The translations under genes and the position numbers were made by a program. From positions 9,867,151 through 9,931,150 of the forward strand of contig OY741275.1 in NCBI GenBank assembly GCA_963514095.1: DNA of 64,000 nucleotides, in the 5' to 3' direction. Position 1 is the first letter of the stretch, and each line of letters opens with the position of its first letter. The notes beneath the pieces are model-generated. The model saw nothing but the letters and a program-made list of their open reading frames with translations, did not search any database and was not told the DNA's origin. Source of the stretch: Eutrigla gurnardus (lineage: Eukaryota > Chordata > Actinopteri > Perciformes > Triglidae). Shown here in pieces: positions 1 through 13,900 of this stretch.

Positions 1-3000
1 ATAATAACTTAGAATAACTTCGGTCACATTCTGAAAATCTTATCATAAGCTTTAAAAAATTGTATTTCTGGCTCAAAATGAGGCTGATCGTGTGAACATA
101 CATGTGCATGTATACTGTGTTGGAGTGCCTTCAATGGGCTCAAGCAAAAATAAGTATATGATTGAAGAAAATGACATTACATGGATAGTCAGTATTTTTC
201 CCCAGTTAAAGGTTTTTTAGGGAGCTTTTCTGTATCTGATATGAGGCTCATAGACACAGAATGTTCAGATTTTAAAGCCCTCAGAGGCAAATGGGTGGTA
301 TTACGATGTATAAAGAAAACTGAACTCAATTGAATGTGAATTCCTTAATATTACATTCTCAATTCTATTTTTCCATTGTATTTGTTCTGTGTACTGAAGC
401 AGCATATTATATGATATGGTTCAGCTACGGTAAGACCGTGAATACTAAAGTGATGTACTATTTACTTTTTAGTTTAGTGATTTACTAAAGAAATTGTAAA
501 ACGAATTGATTCTGCTGGCAAAATATTATTTACACAAGAGGAAGATCTCCTGTTTGTGAAGCATTTAAAAAATGATTTTAAAATAATAATTTAAATAATA
601 TTATTCCCCCTCACAAGGCAGTTTCATAAGAAAGCATATTCTGTTTTAATATCATTTGTGGCAGTCGTGTTCTTAAATGTTAGCTACTGTAATGAACTAC
701 TATCGCATTTTTCTGATATCTTTCACCTTTTGTATTAGATAACAACTTGATAAAAAACCGTATTGATTCCTGCTGTGTAAACAAACACGCTGGCGTTGTA
801 GTTCAGGCTCACATGTGAAGGCTCATGGGTGACTTTCAGAAACGCAGACTCATGTCTGCAACAGCATTTATAATTGCTAGCTGGAAATATAAAACCATAT
901 AAAAACACTGAACGGCACAGAAAAGAGACGTTTTTTGTTTCGCGCCTGCTTTGCTGCGGTCCAGCTGATCTGCCTCTTTTCTTCCTCTCTGGCAGCTTTA
1001 GCAGCGATTTTCCCCCGCAGCGCTGTGCTGATTACAGTACAGCGCCACCACATCAGCGCAGCGCCGCTGTTGTTATGAAAGACAGAAACACTTGTTAGGA
1101 AACAATGTTTTCCATGAAGACTCACGTCAAGAGCGTCTTGAAAATGTCTATGTAGGAAAAACCCTGGTATGAGTTTAGAAAGGGTGAATCCACACTAAGT
1201 GGCGTACTGTTCCCTTTTATGTGTTGGCATATAGTGTTTTGATCATGAGTGTGCATCAGCAGAAAAAAGTCAAACAAGCTATCTGTAGATCTGATCTGGC
1301 AGCCTGCATATCTGCACACACATAACACACACAAACACACTCGCTCCTCTTGCATCTGCCCCTGGTTTGTTTTCTCCGTGTTTTTTCTAAGCGATAACCG
1401 ACAAGAGCGCCACTACAGTAAAATCCCAGGATATGACCTCTCTCGACCCGTCTGTCCAGTCCTGTCACGCAACCTCTTTAAGGAGGGAAGGGGCCTGTGA
1501 ACACTCCCCCTGTAAACCAGACACAATGACTCTCCCCACCTTTCAGCTACAACTCGCACAGTGTTTGCACAAACATCCAGACAGTCGCACGTCTCCACAG
1601 CACACAAAGCTGCAGGCCCGACACACAAAGCGATCCTTGCACACGACTACTAACAGCATAGCGGGTTACATGTGCAGCCAGCAGGGGATTGAAACCACAA
1701 GGCAGACGAAAATTTAAATCATATTATAAATAAACAGACGTGCACACTTCCACGCGCACAATTAATTATTAGTGCTTTAGCCAAACATTCACAGGCAAAC
1801 GTAGACCATGCAACATCAAGTCCAATTGATTTTTTTCCCCCTCTTTTCAGTGCTTGCGTGAGAAAGTGGGCTTCTTTGTGGACGTCTGCTTGTTTTCATT
1901 CTAGTTTTTCTTCCCCAGTGGTGAACTCTGCATGGGCTCCTCCCTCCTCATCGTTTTCCACCGCTACTTGAGTTGAACACTCACAGCTCTCCAGGAGGAG
2001 TATGTTTGGGGACAGACACCACAGGCGAACAGAGTGAAACAATTGAAAGTTGATTGTTTACTTCAGAACAGTTCTCTTTTAGTATTTCAAGTTTTCTGGA
2101 ATGTTATGTTGGAATATAAATAAATGCATTTTCTCCATGTTGTTAGGTATACATTTTGTATGAATAAGGCTATGAACGATATAGGAACAAACCTTCAGAT
2201 ATGGGAATGAAAGTGGAAAGTTTGTGGAGATTTCTGAAACAAAACTAATTTAGAGAAAACAGGCTTTAAAGATATGGATTGTAAAATGACACACCCTGTT
2301 CACACGACAGGTTAACAGGGTAAAAAATGTAACCACAAATATATCATCACCATTGATTACTAACACTGAGACATGCTATGATACAGAACAGCACAATGTT
2401 TTGCCTGTATTGTCTCAGCTTAATGACACTTGATATTCATAAACACGTTAAGCCTTTAACATCTGATAACTACAAAACAAAACGCAGAGGAAACAATATC
2501 ACATTGGGAACTTAACATGACTCTTGGCTAAAAACAGCCAGCGATGAAACTCTCTCATACAAAACATTTTACACCCTAAAACTTCTTCTACTACTTTCAA
2601 AAGGTGCAATTTGACACGAAGACAGAGGTCACTATTGTGCATCAAACTACAGCTTCCTGTTTCAGAAAACAAGCCATTATAGGATTGGTGAAATACATAG
2701 CATGCCTTTGATGCTAATTCACTCCAGGCAAACATCCCTGTCACTCAGGGAATGAGGCCTTTAAAGGATTTGACGGCTTTTCATCATGGGGCAATTAAGT
2801 GAAATCCAAAGAACTACGAGGAGCCGCGGAGCAGTTTTTCTACATGCAATCTAGTCTAACTATTCAGAGAAACAAGTTAAAGCAAAGGAAAACATGTCAG
2901 AAGTACAATGTTGTGAAAGGGAAGCCTGAAGCACTGAATGGTGACAATGAAACACTGACAAAACTGGCTTAAAACATGTATTTTGATCAACAAATGAAAA

Positions 3001-3503
3001 ATAAGAACTAAATAGTTGTACTAAAGTTGTACTAAAAAAGAAAAACTACACAGGGTCTACTTTGAAGTGTTTGCATGTGGTGGGGAGTCGAGAAGCATTG
3101 AAACTAAGGAGAGAAAAGGGAAATGTTGTCACAGGCTGGAAGTCTGCCAGATTCGGAGAGTATAAAGCATGCCAGCAATGCATAGGGGAATATTATCTTG
3201 ATTTGAAAACATTTAGTTCCAGTAGATCCTGTACAGAGATCTGTGTTCTCACGCAGATGTGCAGGAAAAGGCAGTGCTTGCAACAAATAACAGCCAATGA
3301 GCTGGGTCAAAGACCGTAGGTTCAACCTCCCATTAGCCTTTTGATTAATATCCGCGTTTACTTCCATGACTAGAGGAAGGAAACGGCCTCGACTTTTTCA
3401 TGACCAGACAAGTGTCAACACTGCAAGTCGAGGGAAAGAAGGAGCACACAGGTTTATTATGGAAAAATGTTGTTTATATTACATTTGGATATTCTTTTTT
3501 TTT

Positions 3504-3526
3504 GGGGGGGGGGGGGGGGGGGGGGG
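3504..3526 (+). repeat. Poly-G tract of 23 G preceded by a T run
   Basis: An uninterrupted run of 23 guanines follows nine thymines. Such a tract can form a G-quadruplex on the plus strand. Its exact length in an assembly is often unreliable because homopolymers are error-prone. Confidence 0.9.
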
Positions 3527-4454
3527 TTAAAGGTGTTGTTTACAGTGTTGATGTTAAATCATGTTTTGTTTTAAGATGACATTATTGTGTATCATGATAT
3601 CTCCACACACATGAGGATACCCTTCCGCACACGTGTTGGCAACATGGCAAAGCTGTCTAGACGAGTAGGAAGCTTTAAACATTGAAGTGTGTTACTAGCA
3701 TGTAAATGTCTGGTCGTTGCATGCTCGGTAGTCGGAAGCTACGATCCTTCCTCCAACGGTGACGAAGTTTTACAGAATCCCGACAGGATCTCGACCGGTT
3801 CAATAGGTGTTTCAGTTTATCTGGGCACTAAACCTTGGGCCACTTGCAAACGTATTCTACCCATTCACTCACAGCACACGGATCTGAAAAGTTAATTTGT
3901 TTAGGTTTCCTTCGCGATCATTGGTGCTTAATGTTCTTGCATAGCTTGAAAAGCTATTGCACTCCGTCTTACTTCCATTGCCAAACTGCGTAGGAACACT
4001 AACATACGTCATCATTGTTTACAAACTGTCTAAAGATTATCTATTTATCATACTGAATTATCAACCAGCCTTCTTTTTACGGCAGCAACAGAAAGTTTTC
4101 ATATCCAGTAGGGAGACAGGATCAGACACCCATCACTGGGATTTGCGCTGGCCCAATTTATAAATCGCTAAATAGAAGTCCATTGCCCGCAGCTGCCGCA
4201 TTGTTCATTGGCTACTTGTCCCTGCCATCGGTTAGTATTTGGCGGAGTACTTGAAATGCTGCACCCTATTTGTTTGGAGGAGGTGGCCACATGTTGCACA
4301 CTGCACCTTTGAATGGGGTTGTTTACGGCCCCTGAATCTGCCTTGAACCAGGCCTGTATGCTTAAAAAGGGTTTGTGTGCTGCAGACCACAAGCAGACCT
4401 TGATGATCAAAATAAAAACTGATTATATACTATTCATGATACAATGTCTGTTTT

Positions 4455-4477
4455 GGTGGTGGTGGTGGTGGTGGTGA
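4455..4477 (+). repeat. (GGT)n microsatellite
   Basis: About seven to eight tandem GGT units are visible. No coding context. Confidence 0.8.
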
Positions 4478-6419
4478 TGGAGTCTGGGGGCATCTGTTTC
4501 TGTTTTGTTTGTTTTTTTAATCAACACACTAAGCTGTTTCTGGTGGTCTGGGCTCCTTTTATCTGCTTCAATAGTAATGCCAAAGGTTTAGGGCAAGGTC
4601 CAGGAAAAAAAAAAAAAAACCCAAAGCAAAATACAGGTTGCTGTGTTAGGCGTGCCTCACACATCATATCACTAAGATGAATCTTATCAGTCTCCAGTCA
4701 TCAAAACTCTCAGAGGGATGGGATGCCTGGTTAAGGCAATAGTTTGAGGCTAAAGATGCCTAAATATAACCCAAAGATGTGGAAGGTGCTGGTAGGCGGA
4801 GATGATGTTTGAAGTTTGGACAAGTATGCAAATTACAACACTAAAAGTGAATTCACACTCCTGGAAAAAAAATAATCACTGTTTGGTTTTTCAAATTCCT
4901 TCCACACAGACAGATTTGAATCAATGGCCTTAAATAAATGAAAGAATATATATTCTGTGCTTCTGATCCCCAAACCAAACATTGAGCGGGACGACAGCTG
5001 ATTCTGTTTCGGGACATAAACAAACAGAAGTGTTCTTGGAAGACTCTAAATGTCACAGAAAGCCTTGGTGGGCAAGCTTGGGGGAACCAGAAGGAAAAAA
5101 GTTTGGGTATGGGGGGGGGAGATGCTGTGGTTTTTAAATCTGGAGCGACTGAGAACAAACCTTCCAGAAAATGGAAATTGGGAAAAATGAAAACATGATT
5201 AAATCCGTCTCCCAGCGGTTGGTTGCATTCTCACGATATATTGAAAGGCGAGTCATGAATAAAGAGCCAACAGGCAACTGCTGTCGCTCCAGTGAGATGT
5301 TCTCCTCTCACATATTATGATACTGAGTTGACAGGTGAATTATGTTGAGGTTTATTTTCTGGGGCAAATAAGTAAAACGCACAACTCAGACCTCATCAGG
5401 ATTCAATAACAAACAAGACTGGGCTTCCCTGTACTGATGCTCTCTCCTCGGAGATGTGAATGTTTGCCAGCACTAAAAAATGTTGTTCTTACCCCTTTAT
5501 TCTGCCTGTTACACTTGTGTCATGTGGACGGGCCTACATGGTTCAGATATCCCAAATACCAAATTATATCAAATTATAGCACATGATACGGTGTTACCAC
5601 ATCAACTATGATTGCAAACAGGCCCTGGATGTTTTCAATGAACTTGGAAAGCAAATACACATTTTTCAGCAGCAGCGAGCCACAAGCCTTTCAAAATATC
5701 CAGGGCTGACTCTTAAAGTCACGCTATGAGGCTGAACAGTCCAGTTTTACCGAAAAGGTCTGCCATCTCAAGGCTGCCATAAATAGCTCTTTTCATTATC
5801 AGGTCTTTAAATCTCACTCGTATCGCCTGAAATTGCTTATGTTTGTTCTTTTCTCTGCAGCCTTTTCTTTTACCTTACGATTTATGAGATCATTATCTCG
5901 AATGCTGGGCATGCTCCCACTTGAACATCCATCCTAGGCTTGTGTTTTGACTGGGATAACCCCTGAGAGGCAACCGTGGCGGGCTCCTTTATACATACAG
6001 CAAAGACTCTAGTCTTACTTTAGGAATACAGCCATCATCTGTCTAAACCATCATGTCTGACTTGAACTGAAACGAGGGCTGACTAGTAATTCACACCGGT
6101 GGTTGAACACTCTCGTAGATCCTATTTTACTCTGATAATGCTACAGTGTCAACAACAAAACTGTGTTGACATCGGAGAGGAGTGGAGATAAATAACACAT
6201 TTAACACATTTATTTTTGATGTTGCCGACATTGTGATTTTGTTTGTTTTTATCTGTTGTCATTCACAATGACAGATGCTTACATTGTGAACTCTTTTCAA
6301 CAAGAACAGAATGTTTACATAAGAAACTATGTTATATATAGTAAAGAAATGAGCTGTAGTTATTTAAAGTCTGCTAAATAGGCTGTGAGATTTTCATTCA
6401 CATCATGAAAAAACTATCA

Positions 6420-6490
6420 TTGTGGTATCAGTATCAAATTACAGGTATCGGAATCGGTATTGAAATGTTTAAAACGATACCCAGCCCTAT
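6420..6490 (-). mobile_element. DNA-transposon terminal fragment (hAT-like end)
   Basis: The segment carries repeated ATCGGTAT-type motifs and ends with CGATACCCAGCCCTA, which read on the minus strand is TAGGGCTGGGTATCG, a terminus common in fish hAT-type non-autonomous elements. No matching opposite end was found nearby, so this looks like a solo end. Assignment to hAT is from recalled family resemblance only. Confidence 0.35.
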
Positions 6491-9400
6491 GCATGTCTGG
6501 GGATTTCTAAATGCAAAATTGAACAGCGGCGAGAAACCCTAATGTCCCGGATTTAGACGGGCCAATCACACCATATAGGTTTAAGGCCATGGCAAACCCT
6601 AACGGTACCATGGGCTCAGATGTACTCCTTGAATGAACACAGTTGTCCATGACTCACATTCTGGAGCCATTTATTGGCAGGAGAGCTCCAAGATTATTTT
6701 TTTTTGTTTTTTAAACATTGAACAGCAGCAACAGTGAGTGAGCCGTCTGTGTGTCTGTTAGCACGTTAGTAGAGCAGCTGTAGCACAAACAGTTCTGTGC
6801 ATGTGTTTCTGTTACGACAGTGTTTACAAGCACTTCTGGATGTCGCTGCCCCAAAATGAAGGGCCGCCCTCGTCACTCTGGATTGGTTCTGCTCTGCAGC
6901 TTGTTTTCTAAGATCTGATTGATCCACCCAGTTTTAGCAATACAGACTTGTGAGCCTACTTTCTGTTTGATAACTTATGCAATTCACTCTGTTATAAATA
7001 TGTTTCTGGCAATCTGTTTGCACACCACATGCCATCATTCACCTCATTGCATGTCCAAATTTCACTCATTTAGATTAATTTAACTCTGGCAGTTTGTGCC
7101 CAATATGCTTTTAGAGCTTTCATTAATCATTTCTGCAGCGGTCTCCATGATTCTCCAACCAACACAGGGTCTGAAAAACAAAGAGATCTTTGTGAGACAT
7201 GTAGGACCGAGGGCGTTGGGTCCATCACTGACTCGGTCAGTCAGTAAGAGAAACAGATCTCTGTCAGATATACAGCTGCTGGAGAAAGTTGTTTTTATGC
7301 TTGTGGCAGTTTACAGCGATAGCCCATGAGATGAATGTACTCATATGTAGGCCTATCAACAAATTAATTAATAAATAAATATACTGTAGGCCAACATATA
7401 GGCCAAAAATAAAATACCTGGCTTTGTTGCGTTTCAGCATGGTGTCTGAGAATAACTCGGAAGTAAAGGATAATGTACAGCGAGCCAGTCATTATGGCAA
7501 ATTCATTCAATAAGAATACTTTTTTCAATACTTTGTGTGAATGAAAGCCTCATAAGTAGAACTATGTTTCTATAAATTATTTTCGATATTCGATTTTCTT
7601 TAAATGATAATTCATAATGTAAACAGTCTGCCATTGTGAATGATAGGTATTAGTACATTGTTAACTCACACGTTGGCAACATCAAAAGAAATTAATTACA
7701 CTCATTCTATCACCTCACCAAACAATCACCTCCAAATACTTATAATATTTCACTTATCAAAATCCAAATAAATCAATTAGATCCAGAACACAGATTTAAA
7801 CTTACTTATTTAAAAAGAAAATAAGTCACTTTTAAAGTCGGTTGCTGACATTTATCACATAAAATGGTATTTTTTAAATAGAGTCACTTCCAGCAAACAT
7901 CATGAAGAACAACGAGGATCTGTTTTAAGTGAATCTTCTCTGGTCTAACTCGATAAAAACACACAACATGATGGTTAGTGAATGACACACTGTATCAATC
8001 ACTAATGAGCCTGTTTGTCAAAGATACTTGACATTACCTTCTCTCCAATTATCAGTGTGGAGAATCGCTTCCACTCGTGGTGAAACATGAGAGCCGAATA
8101 TATTAATGATTGAGTGAACTTTTAGCTGTGACGCATGAATATAGAGGTAAACATGGTACACACAAGATATGGGTGGACCCAACATAATTTGATTGGTGCC
8201 TGATGGCCCAGTCCTACCTCCAGGACTGGGCATCGTTAAACGGGGGGAAAATACTCATTTGGAAGTCCATTACCATGGCAACGTTCAAAGATTTGAAGCG
8301 TTTTTTTTTATTTTATTTGTTGTTTTTTTTTACATATATACATAACTAATATGATCAAATGCCCTCTGTTTATATTAAATAATAAATTCTGACGATCATA
8401 AAAAAAGCTGCAACAAAATCACATTAGTCTTGCAATAATATTTCCAAACTAACTGAGAAACAGTAAGTAACCTGCTTTGCTAAACATGATATCAAAGCTG
8501 TGTGAGGACTTTAATAAAAAGTAGACAAACAAAACACTGGGATACATGATGCTGCAATCCAATATCCCACCTAACCATGAATGACACACTTTTTTGGCTT
8601 CTATGCACTTATCAAATAGCTTTGCACACACGCAAGGAGAGAGTTGGCATGGCCGACACTGCATATTGTTAGAAGCATGTCACCTCTATGTACTGTTTCC
8701 AACGGGTAAAGAGTGAGACAGGCCGTTGTCTGTCTATAAGAACTCGTTTGACACCTGTTAAAGTATTCATGGGATCTGTGTTAATCCACACCCTAATACC
8801 ACTAACAGACAGGCGTTGGACCTTTTCATATGACGATAAGGTTAGCTGTGGTGGATTCATCTCTGATGGTTATTGTTAGCAGAGACTTCAGTCTGCAGTG
8901 TAGTTCGCAAGCTACAATTTACTGCTGAACCACAATTACATTACATAATTATGAGTTGCAGTTTCCTTTCTCCTGCTCTTTCCCAACCTTGGAGACAAAG
9001 TCTGGATAGCGGGTCGATACTCACTCAGATAGCTGGATCACTGTGACAATGGGGCCACGCTGCCGGTGTCCCCCATGGGATCATTTTTTCAGAAAAATGC
9101 TTGTCAACGGCAAGAGACAAATATTTTGTTCGATCCTGTTTGAATTGTGCGATGATGAAGTTTGTCATACTATCATTTTGCTCAGTGAACTGCATCTCTT
9201 GTCATCCACAATGTGCAACACCAGCACCAACAGGGCTATTAGCTTGGCTTGCTAGCCAGCTAGCTAACTTAGCTATGGTCCATGCACAAACGTAATGTCT
9301 GACCTGATGGATTTTAGGTAGCAACGGGACTAAAGGTCAACCTATATTCAAAATCTGTTTCAGACTGTTTCACATTTTAAATATCTGGGAATTCATGACT

Positions 9401-9723
9401 GTCAACCGTTCTCTAAGAAACATGTGAAGCAGGTATCTAAACATTGTAAAATTCAATCTAAGGAACTTTAGGTTTATCCAATACCAGCTACCCTTAGATG
9501 CCGTAAAATTGTACATGCACTCAATCATTTTTTCACATATCTCATACTGTATCACAAGCTGGTCACATGCTGGTAAAACAACTCGTGCTCTACTTCAAAC
9601 ACTTTACAAACAATCAAGGCACTGGAGAAAAAGCCTTCAAGTTACCATCATTGCAACATCATTCAGAAGTATAATCTCCTGACCTTTGACAGCCTTGTGT
9701 GTCTTGCCGATGCTAGTTTAGTG

Positions 9724-10437
9724 TAGGGATGTCCCGATCCGATATTTGGATCGGATCGGCCGCCGATATTAGCAAAAAATGCATATCGATATCGGATCGT
9801 CCTGCACGGGAAAATCCCGATCCGGACTCTCGATCCAGTTTTTTTTTAAAACTCCGGTCCGTGTTTTCCAGCGCACCGATGTAGGTAATCCATTCAAGTT
9901 TTTTTTTTCAGGTTTTCCCCAAATTCCGGTCCGCGTTTTCCAGCACACCTAGCGCACACCTAGCGACCTGTCCAGCATCCCCTAAACAACAACAAGACGG
10001 ACTTGTCTGTGCATGTCCCACTAAGAATTTAAAGGATAAAAATGTCAGCTGTGTGGGATTATTTTACAGTGATGGCTTTTTTAAGCCTTGGTTTACACTC
10101 TTGTTGTTCAAGAGCAGAGCACTGATGCCACTTCAGTTTGTGTGGTTAATTGGCTATTTATTATTTTGTCTATTTTGTGTTTATTTAACCCTGTTAAGAA
10201 TAAACGGGTCAGCTTCTCATTACCAACCATTGTGGATTATTCAAACTAACCTAATTAAGTTGGCTAGTTGTTCTTAAGAGTAAAACCCTTTTCAACATGA
10301 GTCTGACAACAAAATAAGTAAATATCTTTAATCTTTAATACATGCTTGGATCGGCCGGTATCGGTATCGGCGGATACTAAAAGCTACAATATCGGTATCG
10401 GATCGGAAGTGCAAAAAGCTGGATCGGGACATCCCTA
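9724..10437. mobile_element. Non-autonomous hAT-type DNA transposon (714 bp) with exact 8-bp TSD
   Basis: The element begins TAGGGATGTCCCGATCC and ends GGATCGGGACATCCCTA, near-perfect terminal inverted repeats. It is flanked by identical 8-bp direct repeats GTTTAGTG at 9716-9723 and 10438-10445. An 8-bp target duplication is the hallmark of the hAT superfamily. Sub-terminal regions are rich in GATCGG and palindromic CGATATCGG motifs on both sides. The interior has no transposase-like frame; the longest open frame (10053-10277) is hydrophobic and looks like chance. It lies in putative AHR intron 2. The exact TSD suggests a fairly recent insertion. Confidence 0.9.
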
Positions 10438-10559
10438 GTTTAGTGTACATTTATAAGATATATTTCATATCTCTGCACTCTAATAATGGGAGGACAACTA
10501 GGATGACAAACAGAGGTGACTGTGTGAACCACCACAGATCTACTGAGTTTGGCTAAAAG

Positions 10560-10960
10560 CAACAAACTTTTGGAGCTCAATACCAAGTCATATAAGAGAG
10601 TGCCGCAGCTTTACTGATTTTAAATCCAAGATGAAATCATGGCTAAAATCAAATCAATCATGTACCCACTACACATATATGCAAACACTTGATGTGTCTT
10701 AATGGTGTGATATCTTGTTGTTGTTGTGTCTTAATGTTGTGAAATCTTGTTGTTGTTGCTGATGATGTTGTTGCTGTTGTACAGTGAATATGTACTGTAT
10801 GTAATTGTGTTTTTATACAACAGTTTTAATTTTCTCAACAGAGATGGTATTCTCTGTTTCCTGCCCAGGGACTACAGATGTAAATTAGCTCATAGCTAAC
10901 TCTGCTACAGCTAAGAAGCTGTGCAATGTCCCTGTCAAACAAACAAACAAATAAATAAAT
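10560..10960 (+). mobile_element. LINE 3'-end remnant with (AAAT)n tail
   Basis: Near 10615-10665 a degenerate frame resembles the C-terminal end of fish LINE reverse-transcriptase ORFs (FKSKMKSWLKSNQ-type pattern). A TTG-rich stretch follows, then a segment with the fish LINE 3'-UTR signature CAGGGACTACAGATGTAAATT. It ends in CAAACAAACAAATAAATAAAT at about 10940-10960. 5'-truncated and decayed; the family is not determined. Confidence 0.55.
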
Positions 10961-10965
10961 ATGTT

Positions 10966-13900
10966 CATGCGATCCGGCTGATGATTGCACTAAGGATAAT
11001 GTGGAGGATTCAGATGTCGGTGTCATAAAGGGCCTGTGTTCTCACACAGTACATGTAAACATACCAAAGATGTTGTGTTAATTACATGCTTCAAACTTGT
11101 TTTACCCATTGCTTTCTCTCTCTTTTTAAATGCTCTCAATGCTCTTCCAGCTGACAGCTACTTACTGAGTAGTACGCATTTCTCCTCTCAGAGAACAATG
11201 CATGTCTTGTAGAGGCAGATAACTCACAGGTTAACAGGCTCCCAAGCACTAAATCATAATGCTAATCGAACAATCCTGGTGGCAACTTATTATACCCAGA
11301 GCAATGCTGTCTGATTATTTGCAGGAATTGGATTAGTTTATGTGTTTTTACTCAAACCAGAGGATAGCAGAGTATTTCATTAAAATCTTAGATCTAATTT
11401 GGTAAATGGTCGACAGATGGTCAAACTATGGCACGCGGTTTGTAATATGACTTGTATGTCCATTGCACATCCTAGTTTAAAAACTAGATTATTAGACAAC
11501 ATTTGGTGAAAGTACCTCTCAGCATTTTACCATTCATGCCTCTTCTGTTTATATAATCTTAATATTAAAGATTCACATCTTACATTTACATTGCAATCTT
11601 TTATAACCAATACTTACTTATAACCAATAATTTCTGCCTGTTTTGATTATACTTATTTAGAGATTTGCAGTTTAAAAGTATTTAATTGATACTTGTTGTG
11701 ATATATGGCCATGCCAATTAACGATTGGAACATCAAAACACTTTAACACTGTTGCATAGTTATTTTAATAGAAAATGCATATTGGGGTTTTCTGGTTTAC
11801 AAACACTGATTTTCATGCAGTGACTGTTCAAAAACTAGTCATTCACTGTTGTTTGGCCCGTCACTCCTTATATTGTTCTGTATTTGGCCCACAATCAAAA
11901 TGCTTTGGCCAACCCTGGCCTACAATGAGCGCAGATCCACAGTGACAAAGCAGCAGTATTTATGGGGTGATGGGTTTCACATGGGCTGACGTGACATGTG
12001 ATTTTGACCCTGCCCTCCATTGCCACAGGGCACAGATCACTACTGATGTCAAATTAACTGAAGGACGGGGGAAGAGAGTAACGGTGTCAGGGAGACGAGT
12101 GGAGGCATAAACAAACAAACTGCAGGAAGAGATTTGCAACGCATAGAACTGCATCGAAGAACAACAAAAGTGACAATCAAATTCTCCATGACCGTCTGAA
12201 GAGAATAAATAAAGCTTATACGTTTTTTTAAGACTGCTCACTGTACTTCAAAGAACCACTGGATATTTCAAATGTGCCGTTGTTAGCGTTTCCCAGGGTT
12301 TTAAAAGGTTAGTTGTGGTCACACTCAGTCAGCTGGAGAGCAGCACTGCATTCACAAGCAAAATTGATTAGTGATGTCATTTTTCTTCCCGAAACGCCTG
12401 CAAATGAATGTACCATTACCGCAGAATTTTAAATCGGCACACACGCCATCAACAGCAATTTGACATTTTCCATGCGAGATACAAATACATATTATGAGGT
12501 GTTTTTATGTGGCTTTCAGCGAATGTCATTTTGGTGCAGGGATGTTTTTGATTGAGTTTCAACCCGAGCATTGAGGGTGAAAATTAAGGACAGCGAACAA
12601 GAATGGGGGTTACATGAGCAGGGCGGAAGTGGAGGGAGCTGTCACAGTTTTCTTTTCAACAACAGCATCTGAGGCCACATGCATAAAAGCAGGGACATGT
12701 ATGCACACATTGTTCTCTTTTACAATGGCACCATTTAAATTGCTCGGAACTCCACTTTAGAAATTAGATTCAGTCTCTCATCTTAATTATCACTTCTTTT
12801 GACAGTGCTTGTCTGGCACTGTCAAACCATGTGTGTGAATGGTTTGCAGTGTGCGTGAGGTGTGAGGTGCACACATTCTCACGCAGAGTTCATCACTCTT
12901 CAACACCACTTCATGTGTGAGAGATGGCATGCGCATAGTTTTAGTGTTTACACATCAACATCTGGCCCCAGGTGTTTGACATGGCTCCACTTTTATCCAC
13001 ATGTGTTGTCTGTCCAAATATAAATATAGTTGAGGAAAACCACATAGAACCTGCCTTGCACGGAAAACTTGTTTTTTGCAACTCAAAACCAATTTTTTTT
13101 TAATGTGTGACCATTTGTGCACCTGAAAGAATACAGTACCTTCTAAAAGAATACTACTAATTGACTTTTGTCCCCTCTTGATAAAACACATCCTGTTCTT
13201 GGATTGATGTAACGGAAGACATCCAAACTATATATGAGTAACGTTCACTGGTATCCACGAGATCCATGTTAGTTAAATAGAACCAGAGTGTCCATGACCA
13301 ACGAGACTATCTCACACAGACACTCTGCTGCTGCACAGCTTGACACACCTCAATTGAAATCTTGCCTTTTCTTTCTTAAAGTTGTGATGTCACCAAGTAA
13401 CACATTTGCATAACATCGGCTTACGGCTAGTAAGAGCGGAGATGAGTATGGACACGCCATGTTGAGAAGATGCTGTTTTCTGCTGTGCAATATATCCTTT
13501 GTATGGACAAGGTGAATGCACAAGTGCCTAAAACTTGCATTCTGTCAGCTGGTCATTAGAGGGCATCCGACTGCATGGAAGGCTATATTTCTCACTTGAT
13601 TGAACATCGGAAACAAACATAAACGTTTATGGTCTCAATCTCTAGTTTCAAGTCTTCATGATGTTCAAATGAGTCAAATAGAACAAAGCAATAAAGCAGG
13701 GTATGCTTTAGGGCAGGGCTACCTTGTGATTGACAGGTCACTATAGTGGCCTTGATACCTCAGCTACAATGCTAACAATGCAATTAGCTACTAAGATGAC
13801 TTTAGCACTTAGCTGCCAAGTTGACCTTGAATTATGAAGCTAACTTTGTTAACAGCTTCACACCAGAATCTAGATGGATCCAGCAGACTGAGCTTTTTGG

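Larger units (their letters stand above)
1..9723. other. Non-coding DNA, putative AHR intron 2 (left part)
   Basis: No exon with a convincing protein match was found on either strand. Because AHR exon 2 lies at 16356-16546 on the minus strand and later AHR exons were not seen, this stretch is most simply part of AHR intron 2. I looked by eye for a minus-strand exon ending in the LLQ/ALNGF region expected of AHR exon 3 and did not find one. The open frames here are short and show no domain. Apart from a G tract and simple repeats, the sequence is AT-rich and unremarkable. A divergent exon could have been missed. Confidence 0.5.
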
